Source: Rhodospirillales bacterium (GTDB taxonomy: Bacteria > Pseudomonadota > Alphaproteobacteria > Rhodospirillales > JASLLV01). Taken from it: DNA of 8,360 nucleotides. The stretch is taken from positions 1-8,360 of the forward strand of contig JASMAE010000377.1 in assembly GCA_030754475.1 (NCBI GenBank). The letters run 5' to 3'. Both the position numbers and the translations under genes were made by a program. Positions 1-8,360 of the stretch are shown here, in pieces. Numbering within the stretch: the first letter of the stretch is position 1; the number at the start of each line of letters is the position of its first letter. A model generated the notes under the pieces. That model did no database searches, was not told the origin of the DNA, and saw nothing but the letters and a program-made list of their open reading frames with translations.

Positions 1-119
1 CCCTGGATCCCGTCTTCGATGGCGAGGTTGACGAGTGTGCGGTAGCCGTCCTCGTCCAACGATTGATCGTCGTCGAACGGGTTGACGAGCGCGCAGATCA
101 ATCCTTTGAGCTCGACCAT
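1..119 (-). CDS. DHDPS/DapA-family lyase or aldolase, N-terminal fragment
   Basis: This is the start of a minus-strand gene that continues past the left edge; 39 complete codons are visible. The translation begins MVELKGLICALVNPFDDD and continues with SLDEDGYRTLVNLAIEDGIQG. That matches the N-terminal pattern of the dihydrodipicolinate synthase / N-acetylneuraminate lyase superfamily: a first beta strand ending in a TPF-like motif (here NPF at residues 13-15), then an acidic 'DGSLD' turn and a helix leading to '(D/E)G(V/I)xG'. Family members are TIM-barrel class I aldolases or lyases that form a Schiff base with a lysine; that lysine lies outside the window, so the substrate cannot be assigned. 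Asn replaces the usual Thr of the TPF motif. The ATG at 117-119 is preceded by an AGGGGAG-like ribosome site on the minus strand about 11 bases away. The gene is divergent from the hydroxypyruvate isomerase gene and has its own recognisable promoter at 205-233. Confidence 0.75.
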   Translation of the reverse strand, partial: MVELKGLICALVNPFDDDQSLDEDGYRTLVNLAIEDGIQ

Positions 120-204
120 ATCACCCGCTTCTCCCCTATGCGCCCGATCCTACGCGCCCAGTGCGAAACCGGGTTGTCTCGGAGCGTTTTTCAATCCAAA
201 AACC

Positions 205-233
205 ATTCTGCCGGACACCCGATCGGGGGTCAA
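205..233 (-). promoter_or_regulatory. Probable sigma70-type promoter for the DapA-family gene
   Basis: On the minus strand, TTGACC (228-233; 5 of 6 to TTGACA) is followed by an exact 17-base spacer and CAGAAT (205-210; 4 of 6 to TATAAT). Transcription would start near 198, giving a leader of about 80 bases before the ATG at 119. The position, spacing and orientation all fit. It is a prediction from consensus matching, with no start-site data. Confidence 0.5.
218..227. promoter_or_regulatory. 10-bp palindrome inside the promoter spacer (operator candidate)
   Basis: CCCGATCGGG is a perfect palindrome lying wholly between the -35 and -10 hexamers of the minus-strand promoter. Regulators that bind inside the spacer, for example repressors that block RNA polymerase or MerR-type activators, use such sites. 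The palindrome is short and GC-rich, so chance is possible. It also lies upstream of the divergent hyi gene and could serve both directions. Confidence 0.3.
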
Positions 234-242
234 TCAGAGCCC

Positions 243-296
243 GCCCGATGCCCTGAGCCCGACGCCCTGAGCCCAATGCCCTGAGCCCGATACCGC
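243..296. repeat. 14-bp tandem repeat, three full copies plus a partial fourth
   Basis: The units are GCCCGATGCCCTGA (243-256), GCCCGACGCCCTGA (257-270) and GCCCAATGCCCTGA (271-284), followed by a decayed partial copy GCCCGATACCGC (285-296). The full copies differ at only two positions. The array ends about five bases before the GGAAG ribosome site of hyi, so it lies in the leader of that gene or overlaps its promoter. A unit length of 14 bases is not a multiple of three, and nothing suggests that the repeat is translated. It could be a polymerase-slippage minisatellite or spaced protein-binding sites. Confidence 0.8.
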
Positions 297-312
297 AACC
301 GGAAGTGAGACC

Positions 313-1089
313 ATGCCCAAGTTCGCTGCCAACCTCGGCTTTCTTTTCACTGAGCTTCCGTTCACGGACCGGATCGCGGCCGCGGCGGGCGCGGGATTTC
401 GCGGTATCGAGTTCCCCTACCCATACGCGTTCGACAAGGCCGAGCTTGCCGATAAGTTGCGCGCCCATCGCCTCGAACAGGTGCTGATCAATTCGCCACG
501 CGGGAATCGCGAGGGCGACCGCGGGTTGGCTTGCGATCCCGACCGGCGAAGCGAATTCGAGGACTCGATCGGGCTCGCGCTCGAATACGCGCGCGCGCTC
601 GAAGCACCCCGCGTTCACGTCGTCGCCGGGCTGGTGCCGCCGGGACACGACCGGGACGCGGTGCTGGACATCTATGTCGAGAACATCCGCCATGCGGGCC
701 GCATGCTTGGCGAGCACGGGATCACGGCCCTGATCGAGGCCATCAACACCAAGATCGACGCGCCTGGGTACTTCCTGAACCGTCCGAGCGAAGCGGCGCG
801 ACTGGTCCGCGAGATGAACGAGACGCACGTGCGTCTCGACTTCGACTTCTATCACGCCCAGATCATGGAGGGGAATCTGGCCGCGTTCTTCGCCGAATCC
901 CTCGACGTGATCGGCCATGTCCAGATCGCCGACGTGCCCGGCCGCCACGAGCCCGGAACCGGCGAGATCAACTATCCCTTCCTCTTCGAGATGATCGATA
1001 GCTCCGGCTACACCGGCTGGGTGGGGTGCGAGTACACGCCGAAGGCGGACACCGTGGAAAGCCTTCGCTGGATCGCCGATTACCTCTGA
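313..1089 (+). CDS. hyi: Hydroxypyruvate isomerase (Hyi/OtnI family)
   Basis: This encodes a cytosolic 258-residue TIM-barrel enzyme expected to interconvert hydroxypyruvate and tartronate semialdehyde in glyoxylate metabolism. The length equals that of characterised Hyi proteins. Family motifs are clear: IEAIN at 141-145 with the metal-ligand or catalytic Glu142, PGYFLNRPSEA at 151-161, LDFDFYHAQ at 175-183, GHVQIADVPGRHEPGTGEINY at 201-221, and GCEYTP at 238-243 with the second catalytic Glu240. These match the two conserved glutamates of E. coli Hyi/OtnI (Glu142, Glu240). The start is supported by GGAAGTGAG at 301-309. The close paralogue OtnI (2-oxo-tetronate isomerase) has the same motifs and cannot be excluded. 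The usual partners gcl, glxR and otnK are not seen here. The nearest gene is a divergent DapA-family lyase, and the gene is convergent with the ABC exporter, 31 bases away. Confidence 0.9.
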   Translation: MPKFAANLGFLFTELPFTDRIAAAAGAGFRGIEFPYPYAFDKAELADKLRAHRLEQVLINSPRGNREGDRGLACDPDRRSEFEDSIGLALEYARALEAPRVHVVAGLVPPGHDRDAVLDIYVENIRHAGRMLGEHGITALIEAINTKIDAPGYFLNRPSEAARLVREMNETHVRLDFDFYHAQIMEGNLAAFFAESLDVIGHVQIADVPGRHEPGTGEINYPFLFEMIDSSGYTGWVGCEYTPKADTVESLRWIADYL

Positions 1090-1120
1090 ACGAGAGGGGG
1101 CGGGGTGCCCTCGCGCCGCG

Positions 1121-4726
<3,606 letters not shown>

Positions 4727-4753
4727 CTCCGTTCCAGGGCAATTGGTACCAGC

Positions 4754-4774
4754 CGGTTTCGCGCATCGAAACCG
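4754..4774. promoter_or_regulatory. Perfect 8-5-8 inverted repeat upstream of the ABC exporter
   Basis: The arms are CGGTTTCG (4754-4761) and CGAAACCG (4767-4774), separated by CGCAT. The repeat lies 28-48 bases ahead of the exporter ATG on the minus strand, a usual position for an operator or a leader hairpin. It is not followed by a T tract in either direction, so a terminator is unlikely. I found no convincing -35/-10 pair for the exporter, so whether the repeat is in the promoter or the transcribed leader is unresolved. Confidence 0.4.
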
Positions 4775-4853
4775 TTCGTCGGTCCCTACTTAGCAGGCCT
4801 TGCGAATTGGAACGAGTCCATCGAAGACCGCCCGAAGCGCCCCCGGGATCGGC

Positions 4854-4882
4854 TTGCCGGCCTGGGGCGAATGCGATATACC
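4854..4882 (+). promoter_or_regulatory. Probable promoter of the aldehyde dehydrogenase-redoxin operon
   Basis: TTGCCG (4854-4859; 4 of 6) and TATACC (4877-4882; 4 of 6) are separated by exactly 17 bases. Transcription would start near 4889, leaving a leader of about 130 bases before the dehydrogenase ATG. The match is moderate, but it is the best pair I found in this intergenic region. Confidence 0.35.
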
Positions 4883-4894
4883 GCGAACCTGTGC

Positions 4895-4943
4895 GCCGGG
4901 CATCGATGCCGGCCTCACCGCGCGCGCCGAATGGTGTGGCGCG
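4895..4943 (+). promoter_or_regulatory. Two leader hairpins ahead of the aldehyde dehydrogenase
   Basis: The first hairpin pairs GCCGG (4895-4899) with CCGGC (4909-4913) around CATCGATG and overlaps a perfect 12-bp DNA palindrome, GGCATCGATGCC (4899-4910). The second pairs CGCGCC (4923-4928) with GGCGCG (4938-4943) across a nine-base loop. They are followed by an A- and C-rich, probably unpaired stretch up to the ribosome site. The structure may be regulatory, or may be chance pairing in GC-rich DNA; no known riboswitch class is recognised. Confidence 0.25.
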
Positions 4944-5004
4944 GGCGCGCAGGCAAAGGCCCCGGCCCCCAAACAAATCGAACAAACACGGTCACGGCCG
5001 GGCC

Positions 5005-5012
5005 TGAGGAGG
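5005..5012 (+). promoter_or_regulatory. Strong Shine-Dalgarno site of the aldehyde dehydrogenase
   Basis: TGAGGAGG followed by a seven-base A/T-rich spacer precedes the ATG at 5020. It is the strongest ribosome site in the window and fixes the start of the dehydrogenase. Confidence 0.8.
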
Positions 5013-5019
5013 ATTTTCA

Positions 5020-6480
5020 ATGCCGGATACCGCCGCGTCGGCGCGGAGCCGCGCCGCCCAGGACGTCCCCACCGTGAAAATGCTCATCGGGGGCGATTGG
5101 CGCGAAGGCGCCGAGACCTACGACGTGATCGACCCCTATCGCAACGAAGTGGTGGCGCGCGCGCCGCGATCGTCCGAGACAGACGTGGCCGACGCGGTCT
5201 TGGCCGCGGTCGAGGCCAAGGCGGTGGTCGCCGCGATTCCCCCTTACGAGCGCGCGGCGCTGCTGCGCCGAGTCCATGACATGATGGACGGCCGCGCCGA
5301 CGAGATCGCCGAGATCGGCACCCGCGAGACCGGCAAGGCGATCAGCGAAATGCGGATCGAGGTCACGCGGTCGAAGGACACCGCAAGCCTTTCGGCGGAT
5401 GAGGCGATAAAGATCCAAGGCGAACACATGCCCCTTGATTCGGCGCCGCAGGGCGCCGGCAAGATCGCCATGTTGCTGCGCTTTCCGGTCGGCGTCGTCG
5501 CCGGCATCACGCCCTTCAACGCGCCGTTCAATTTGGCGCTCCACAAGATTGCGCCTTCGTTCGCGGCCGGAAACGCGATCGTGTTGAAGCCGCCGCCCCA
5601 GGCGCCCTTGACCGTCCACAAGCTGGTCGAGTTGTTCGTCGACGCCGGCATGCCACCGGGGGCGCTGAACGTGGTCTATGGGGATAAGGCGGGCCCGGCC
5701 TTGGTCGCCGACCCCAGGGTCGATTTCATCACCTTTACCGGCTCCAACCGCGCCGGCGCCCAGATCAAAGCCCAGAGCGGCATGCGCCGAGTCGCGCTCG
5801 AGCTCGGCGGCAACGGTCCCAACATCGTCCACGCGGACGCCGATCTCGACAAGGCGGCATCCTTGTGCGCGCGCAACGCCATGAAGAACGCTGGCCAGAG
5901 CTGCATCTCGGTGCAGACCATCTACGTGCACGACGACGTGTTCGAGGCCTTCAAGACCAAGCTTTTGGAGCTGGTGCGGGCCATCAAGGTGGGCGATCCC
6001 CTCGACCCCGCAACCGAGGTCGGCACCCTGATTGACGAGCCGACGGCGGCCCGGGTCACCGAATGGGTGGCTGAAGCCGTCGCCGGCGGCGCTGTGGTCG
6101 AGATCGGGGGTACGCGCGAAGGCGCGCTGTTCCAGCCTACCGTGCTGACGGGCGTCAAGCCCGAGATGAAGGTGGTCTGCGAGGAGATCTTCGGGCCGGT
6201 CGTCAACCTAACCCCCTATGCGTCGCTGGACGACGTCTTCGCGACCGTCAACAAGAGCCGTTTCGGCCTCCACTGCGGCATCTTTACCAAATCCTTGGAA
6301 GTGGGCTTCCGGGCGATCCGCGAGATCCGGATGGGCGGCGTCGTGATCGACGGGCCGTCCACCTGGCGCATCGACCAGATGGCCTACGGCGGCATCAAGG
6401 ACAGTGGCCTAAGCCGCGAGGGCCCGCGTTACGCCATCCGCGACATGACCGACGAGCGGTTGGTGATCTTCAACCTGTAA
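5020..6480 (+). CDS. NAD(P)-dependent aldehyde dehydrogenase, substrate unknown
   Basis: This encodes a 486-residue cytosolic member of the ALDH superfamily, of normal length, which oxidises an aldehyde to a carboxylic acid. Visible landmarks in order are TPFNAPFN (164-171) with the oxyanion-hole Asn167, the cofactor-binding Lys190 in VLKPPPQAP, FTGSNRAG (239-246), the general base Glu261 in LELGGN, the nucleophile Cys295 in NAGQSCIS, and EEIFGP (388-393). The segment after the cofactor lysine is PPPQAP with no acidic residue where NAD-specific enzymes often have Glu, so NADP use is possible. The C-terminal part (AYGGIKDSGLSREGPRYAI) resembles the lactaldehyde, phosphonoacetaldehyde and non-phosphorylating glyceraldehyde-3-phosphate dehydrogenase branches rather than betaine-aldehyde enzymes. 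This placement is by eye and the substrate is not assigned. The redoxin gene follows after 26 bases, so the two are probably co-transcribed. A promoter and a structured leader of about 130 bases lie upstream. Confidence 0.93.
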   Translation: MPDTAASARSRAAQDVPTVKMLIGGDWREGAETYDVIDPYRNEVVARAPRSSETDVADAVLAAVEAKAVVAAIPPYERAALLRRVHDMMDGRADEIAEIGTRETGKAISEMRIEVTRSKDTASLSADEAIKIQGEHMPLDSAPQGAGKIAMLLRFPVGVVAGITPFNAPFNLALHKIAPSFAAGNAIVLKPPPQAPLTVHKLVELFVDAGMPPGALNVVYGDKAGPALVADPRVDFITFTGSNRAGAQIKAQSGMRRVALELGGNGPNIVHADADLDKAASLCARNAMKNAGQSCISVQTIYVHDDVFEAFKTKLLELVRAIKVGDPLDPATEVGTLIDEPTAARVTEWVAEAVAGGAVVEIGGTREGALFQPTVLTGVKPEMKVVCEEIFGPVVNLTPYASLDDVFATVNKSRFGLHCGIFTKSLEVGFRAIREIRMGGVVIDGPSTWRIDQMAYGGIKDSGLSREGPRYAIRDMTDERLVIFNL

Positions 6481-6506
6481 GAACCCGAAAACGAAAGCGA
6501 GGACCC

Positions 6507-7070
6507 ATGCCCCTTACCCAAGCAGGAACTTGCGACTTCGGCTGGAAGGCGGTCGATTTCACGCTGCCGGCCACCGACGGCAAGACCTATACGCTGGCCG
6601 ACGTCAGCGGCCCCAAGGGCATCATGATCGCCTTCATCTGCAACCACTGCCCGTACGTCAAGGCGATCCACGACCGCCTGGTGTGCGACGCCAACGACCT
6701 GGCGGCGATCGGCGTCGGATTTGCGGCGATCATGTGCAACCATCCGCACAACTACCCCGAGGACACCTTCGAGAAAATGGTCGAGGTGGCCAAGGCCGAG
6801 GGCTACACCTTTCCCTACCTCTACGACGAGAGCCAAGAGGTGGCCAAGGCCTACGGCGCCGTCTGCACGCCCGACTTCTTCGGGTTCAACGCCGACCGTG
6901 AACTGCAGTACCGCGGCCGGATCGACGAAGCCGGGCAAGATCCGATAAGGCCGGGCGCCCGGCGCGAGCTTTTTGAGGCGATGAAGCTTGTCGCCGAAAC
7001 CGGCAAGGGACCCGAAGCGCAGACCGTCAGCATCGGCTGCTCGATCGAGTGGCTCGAAGACGTGGCGTAG
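6507..7070 (+). CDS. Thioredoxin-fold redoxin (AhpC/TSA-like, PRX_like1 type)
   Basis: This encodes a 187-residue cytosolic thioredoxin-fold protein; no signal peptide or membrane segment is seen. The N-terminal part (DFTLPATDGKTYTLADV, 17-33) is the redoxin beta-hairpin opening. The active-site region is FICNHCPYVKA (43-53), with a CxxC pair at Cys45 and Cys48. TPDFF (121-125) carries the cis-proline, directly after Cys120, and IGCSIEW (176-182) is a C-terminal motif of this family. NHC differs from the classic CGPC and from the single-Cys TxxC of true peroxiredoxins. The family is annotated as alkyl hydroperoxide reductase or thiol-specific antioxidant, but the activity is not well defined. 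The start is supported by GCGAGGA (6497-6503). The gene is the second in an operon with the aldehyde dehydrogenase, so it may keep that enzyme's catalytic cysteine reduced or remove peroxides made along with its substrate; this is inference. A terminator follows the stop. Confidence 0.9.
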   Translation: MPLTQAGTCDFGWKAVDFTLPATDGKTYTLADVSGPKGIMIAFICNHCPYVKAIHDRLVCDANDLAAIGVGFAAIMCNHPHNYPEDTFEKMVEVAKAEGYTFPYLYDESQEVAKAYGAVCTPDFFGFNADRELQYRGRIDEAGQDPIRPGARRELFEAMKLVAETGKGPEAQTVSIGCSIEWLEDVA

Positions 7071-7103
7071 GGGGAGAGACGGCAACTTCCCGGCGACGGT
7101 TCA

Positions 7104-7146
7104 GCGGGGCTTCGCTTCGTGACGATCGAAGCCCCGCCGTTTTCTT
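7104..7146 (+). terminator. Rho-independent terminator of the dehydrogenase-redoxin operon
   Basis: A perfect 11-bp stem pairs GCGGGGCTTCG (7104-7114) with CGAAGCCCCGC (7127-7137) across a 12-base loop. It is followed two bases later by TTTTCTT (7140-7146). It lies 34 bases after the redoxin stop and has the GC-rich stem and T tract of an intrinsic terminator. It is directional; no matching A tract lies immediately upstream for the minus strand. Confidence 0.85.
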
Positions 7147-7159
7147 GATCAGATGCCGA

Positions 7160-7180
7160 CTTCGATCATCCGGATCGAAG
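7160..7180. repeat. Perfect 8-5-8 inverted repeat after the terminator
   Basis: The arms CTTCGATC (7160-7167) and GATCGAAG (7173-7180) flank ATCCG. The right arm shares the ten bases GATCGAAGCC with the right side of the terminator (7124-7133 and 7173-7182), so a partial duplication of the terminator arm is possible. No T tract follows on the plus strand. It could be an operator for the TcuA-like gene about 200 bases downstream, or the end signal of the minus-strand remnant at 7234-7320. Confidence 0.35.
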
Positions 7181-7233
7181 CCGACCCGTGCGTGCCAACA
7201 CCGCACCCCGAAGTCCGAGCATTTGCCAGTCCG

Positions 7234-7320
7234 TTAGAACTGCGCGGCGTACTGGGCGGGGTCGATCTTCGCGCCGATGACCAGCGGGCGCGCAATCCGG
7301 AGATGAGGGGCGGTTTGGTA
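7234..7320 (-). pseudogene. Possible C-terminal remnant of a lost minus-strand gene
   Basis: The minus strand from 7320 to the TAA at 7234-7236 reads YQTAPHLRIARPLVIG followed by AKIDPAQYAAQF and a stop. Of its 28 sense codons, G or C occurs at the first, second and third positions in 20, 13 and 24 codons. This coding-like gradient is notable because no plus-strand gene overlaps here. No start codon lies in a sensible position: upstream the frame runs into the promoter and ribosome site of the TcuA-like gene and then its antisense strand. The simplest reading is the last codons of a gene whose body was removed or replaced, but I do not recognise the family and a chance frame in GC-rich DNA is a real alternative. 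Confidence 0.3.
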
Positions 7321-7324
7321 TACT
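7316..7324 (+). promoter_or_regulatory. Extended -10 promoter for the TcuA-like gene
   Basis: TGGTATACT combines a TGN extension (7316-7318) with TATACT (7319-7324; 5 of 6 to TATAAT). No good -35 hexamer is seen 16-18 bases upstream, which is usual for extended -10 promoters. Transcription would start near 7331, giving a leader of about 50 bases that ends in an A-rich stretch and the GGGAGAG ribosome site (7368-7374). Confidence 0.5.
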
Positions 7325-7380
7325 GAGGCGCCCGACGCGGATCGACGCGCATTCGAGAAAACAAAACGGGAGAGCGGGCC

Positions 7381-8360
7381 ATGGCGGACATAACCTGTGA
7401 TGTGGCGGTGATCGGCGCCGGCAACGCCGCCTTTTGCGCGGCTCTTGCGGCCCGCGAGAGCGGTGCCAGCGTCGTCGTCTTCGAACGCGCGCCGGAGGCC
7501 GAGATGGGCGGCAACACCCGTTTCACCGCCGGCGCCATCCGCTGCGTCTACGACGGGCTGGACGACCTTCGCGCTTACATGCCGGACCTCTCGGAAGAAG
7601 AGATCGCGATCTCCGATTTCGGCACCTACACCGCCGAAGAATACTTCGACGACATGTTCCGCGTCACCCAGTACCGCTGCGACGCCGACTTGGTCGAAGT
7701 CATGGTGCGCAATAGCCGCGAGACCATGTTGTGGATGCGCGACCAAGGCGTGCGCTTCGTCCCCATTTACGGCCGCCAGGCGTACAAGATCGACGGCCGG
7801 TTCACCTTCTTCGGCGGGCTCACGGTCGAGTCGGCGGGCGGCGGTCCGGGACTGATCGAGGCGCTGATGCAGGCCGCCGAACGCGCCGGTATCGAAGTCG
7901 TCTGCGGCGCCAACGTGAAGTCGCTCGTCTACGACGACGTCAACGTCGTCGGCGTCAACGTCAGGCAAGGGGGCGAGATGCGCCGCGTCACCGCCAAATC
8001 GGTGATTCTTGCGTGCGGCGGCTTCGAGGCCAATCCCGAATGGCGCACCCGCTATCTCGGACCCGGCTGGGAACTTGCCAAAGTCCGCGGCACCCGCTTC
8101 AACACCGGCGACGGCATCCGCATGGCGCTCGATATCGGCGCCGCGCCCTACGGCAACTGGTCCGGATGCCACGCCGTGGGGTGGGACCGCAACGCGCCCG
8201 AATTCGGCGACTTGGCCGTCGGCGACGGCTTCCAGAAGCACAGCTACACGCTGGGTATCCTGGTCAACGCAGACGGCCAGCGCTTCGTCGACGAGGGCGC
8301 GGATTTCCGCAACTACACCTACGCCAAATATGGTCGCGAGATTCTCGCCCAGCCGGGCCA
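7381..8360 (+). CDS. tcuA: FAD-dependent tricarballylate dehydrogenase-like flavoprotein, C-terminus missing
   Basis: An uninterrupted frame of 326 codons runs to the right edge. It belongs to the fumarate reductase/succinate dehydrogenase flavoprotein superfamily and most resembles TcuA, which oxidises tricarballylate to cis-aconitate. Residues 8-24 form the Rossmann strand and dinucleotide loop (VAVIGAGNAAFCAA), with Glu35 in VVVFER placed to bind the FAD ribose. GGNTRFTAGAIR (43-54) is the FAD-proximal motif, ILACGGFEANPEW (209-221) the second FAD strand, and TGDGIRMALDIGAAP (242-256) a family signature. WSGCHAVGWDRNAP (260-273) and NADGQRFVDEGADFRNYTY (296-314) lie in or near the substrate cap as in TcuA-like proteins. 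Family members are about 460-500 residues, so roughly a third is missing. The ATG has a good ribosome site (7368-7374) and its own promoter. The TcuA label is at family level: many relatives are uncharacterised or act on other acids. A tcuB-type electron-transfer partner would be expected just past the edge. Confidence 0.85.
   Translation, partial: MADITCDVAVIGAGNAAFCAALAARESGASVVVFERAPEAEMGGNTRFTAGAIRCVYDGLDDLRAYMPDLSEEEIAISDFGTYTAEEYFDDMFRVTQYRCDADLVEVMVRNSRETMLWMRDQGVRFVPIYGRQAYKIDGRFTFFGGLTVESAGGGPGLIEALMQAAERAGIEVVCGANVKSLVYDDVNVVGVNVRQGGEMRRVTAKSVILACGGFEANPEWRTRYLGPGWELAKVRGTRFNTGDGIRMALDIGAAPYGNWSGCHAVGWDRNAPEFGDLAVGDGFQKHSYTLGILVNADGQRFVDEGADFRNYTYAKYGREILAQPG

Noticed and set aside
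167..175. Short palindrome AACCgGGTT in the hyi/DapA intergenic region
   Set aside because: Four-base arms are too short to be meaningful, and it does not line up with a promoter hexamer.
63..284. Small plus-strand open frames at 63-284 and 82-270
   Set aside because: They overlap the DapA-family start and the tandem repeat, have no ribosome site and show no conserved motif.
1094..1112. Possible bidirectional terminator between hyi and the ABC exporter (GAGGG...CCCTC)
   Set aside because: The stem is only five base pairs with a nine-base loop, and neither strand has a T tract. It may be chance in G-rich DNA.
4775..4830. Search for a minus-strand promoter of the ABC exporter
   Set aside because: The best hexamer pairs matched only about three of six bases each, so none is annotated.
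5017..5931. A 304-codon minus-strand open frame under the aldehyde dehydrogenase
   Set aside because: It is the antisense shadow of a gene whose catalytic residues are all visible.
7321..8241. The larger part of a 335-codon minus-strand open frame
   Set aside because: It is antisense to the TcuA-like gene and its promoter and has low-complexity composition. Only its last 28 codons (7234-7320) lie in free intergenic DNA and are considered separately.

Overview
The window is GC-rich, with strong G/C preference at third codon positions, closely packed genes and good Shine-Dalgarno sequences. The protein families and the wording of their motifs (a CydDC-like fused ABC exporter beginning MYFDHRLWALTRGVR, a TcuA-type flavoprotein, a PRX-like redoxin) suggest a proteobacterium, most likely alphaproteobacterial. 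That is inference from style; no rRNA or taxonomic marker is present. No tRNA, rRNA, insertion sequence or CRISPR array was found.

Layout. (1) Positions 1-119, minus strand: the first 39 codons of a DHDPS/DapA-family lyase or aldolase that runs off the left edge. (2) Positions 120-312: a divergent regulatory region with a good minus-strand sigma70-type promoter whose spacer holds a perfect 10-bp palindrome, and a 14-bp tandem repeat just ahead of the next gene. (3) Positions 313-1089, plus: hydroxypyruvate isomerase (Hyi/OtnI family). (4) Positions 1121-4726, minus: a 1201-residue ABC exporter with two complete TMD-NBD halves, convergent with hyi. (5) Positions 4727-5019: a second divergent region with an 8-5-8 inverted repeat near the exporter start and a probable promoter plus structured leader for the plus-strand operon. 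(6) Positions 5020-7070, plus: a two-gene operon, aldehyde dehydrogenase then thioredoxin-fold redoxin, closed by a clear intrinsic terminator at 7104-7146. (7) Positions 7147-7380: an intergenic stretch with another 8-5-8 inverted repeat, a possible minus-strand gene remnant and an extended -10 promoter. (8) Positions 7381-8360, plus: the first 326 codons of a TcuA-like FAD-dependent dehydrogenase cut by the right edge.

How the genes may work together. Most encode oxidative or isomerising steps on small carbonyl and carboxylic acid compounds (a DapA-type aldolase or lyase, hydroxypyruvate or 2-oxo-tetronate isomerase, aldehyde dehydrogenase, tricarballylate-type dehydrogenase). This fits an accessory catabolic region, with a thiol redoxin co-transcribed with the cysteine-dependent aldehyde dehydrogenase and a CydDC-like exporter that could move thiols or peptides. 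The genes form at least four separate transcription units, so one shared pathway is a hypothesis only. I see no convincing new defence or mobile system; the points most worth checking are the putative gene remnant, the paired dehydrogenase-redoxin operon with its structured leader, and the palindromic promoter elements.
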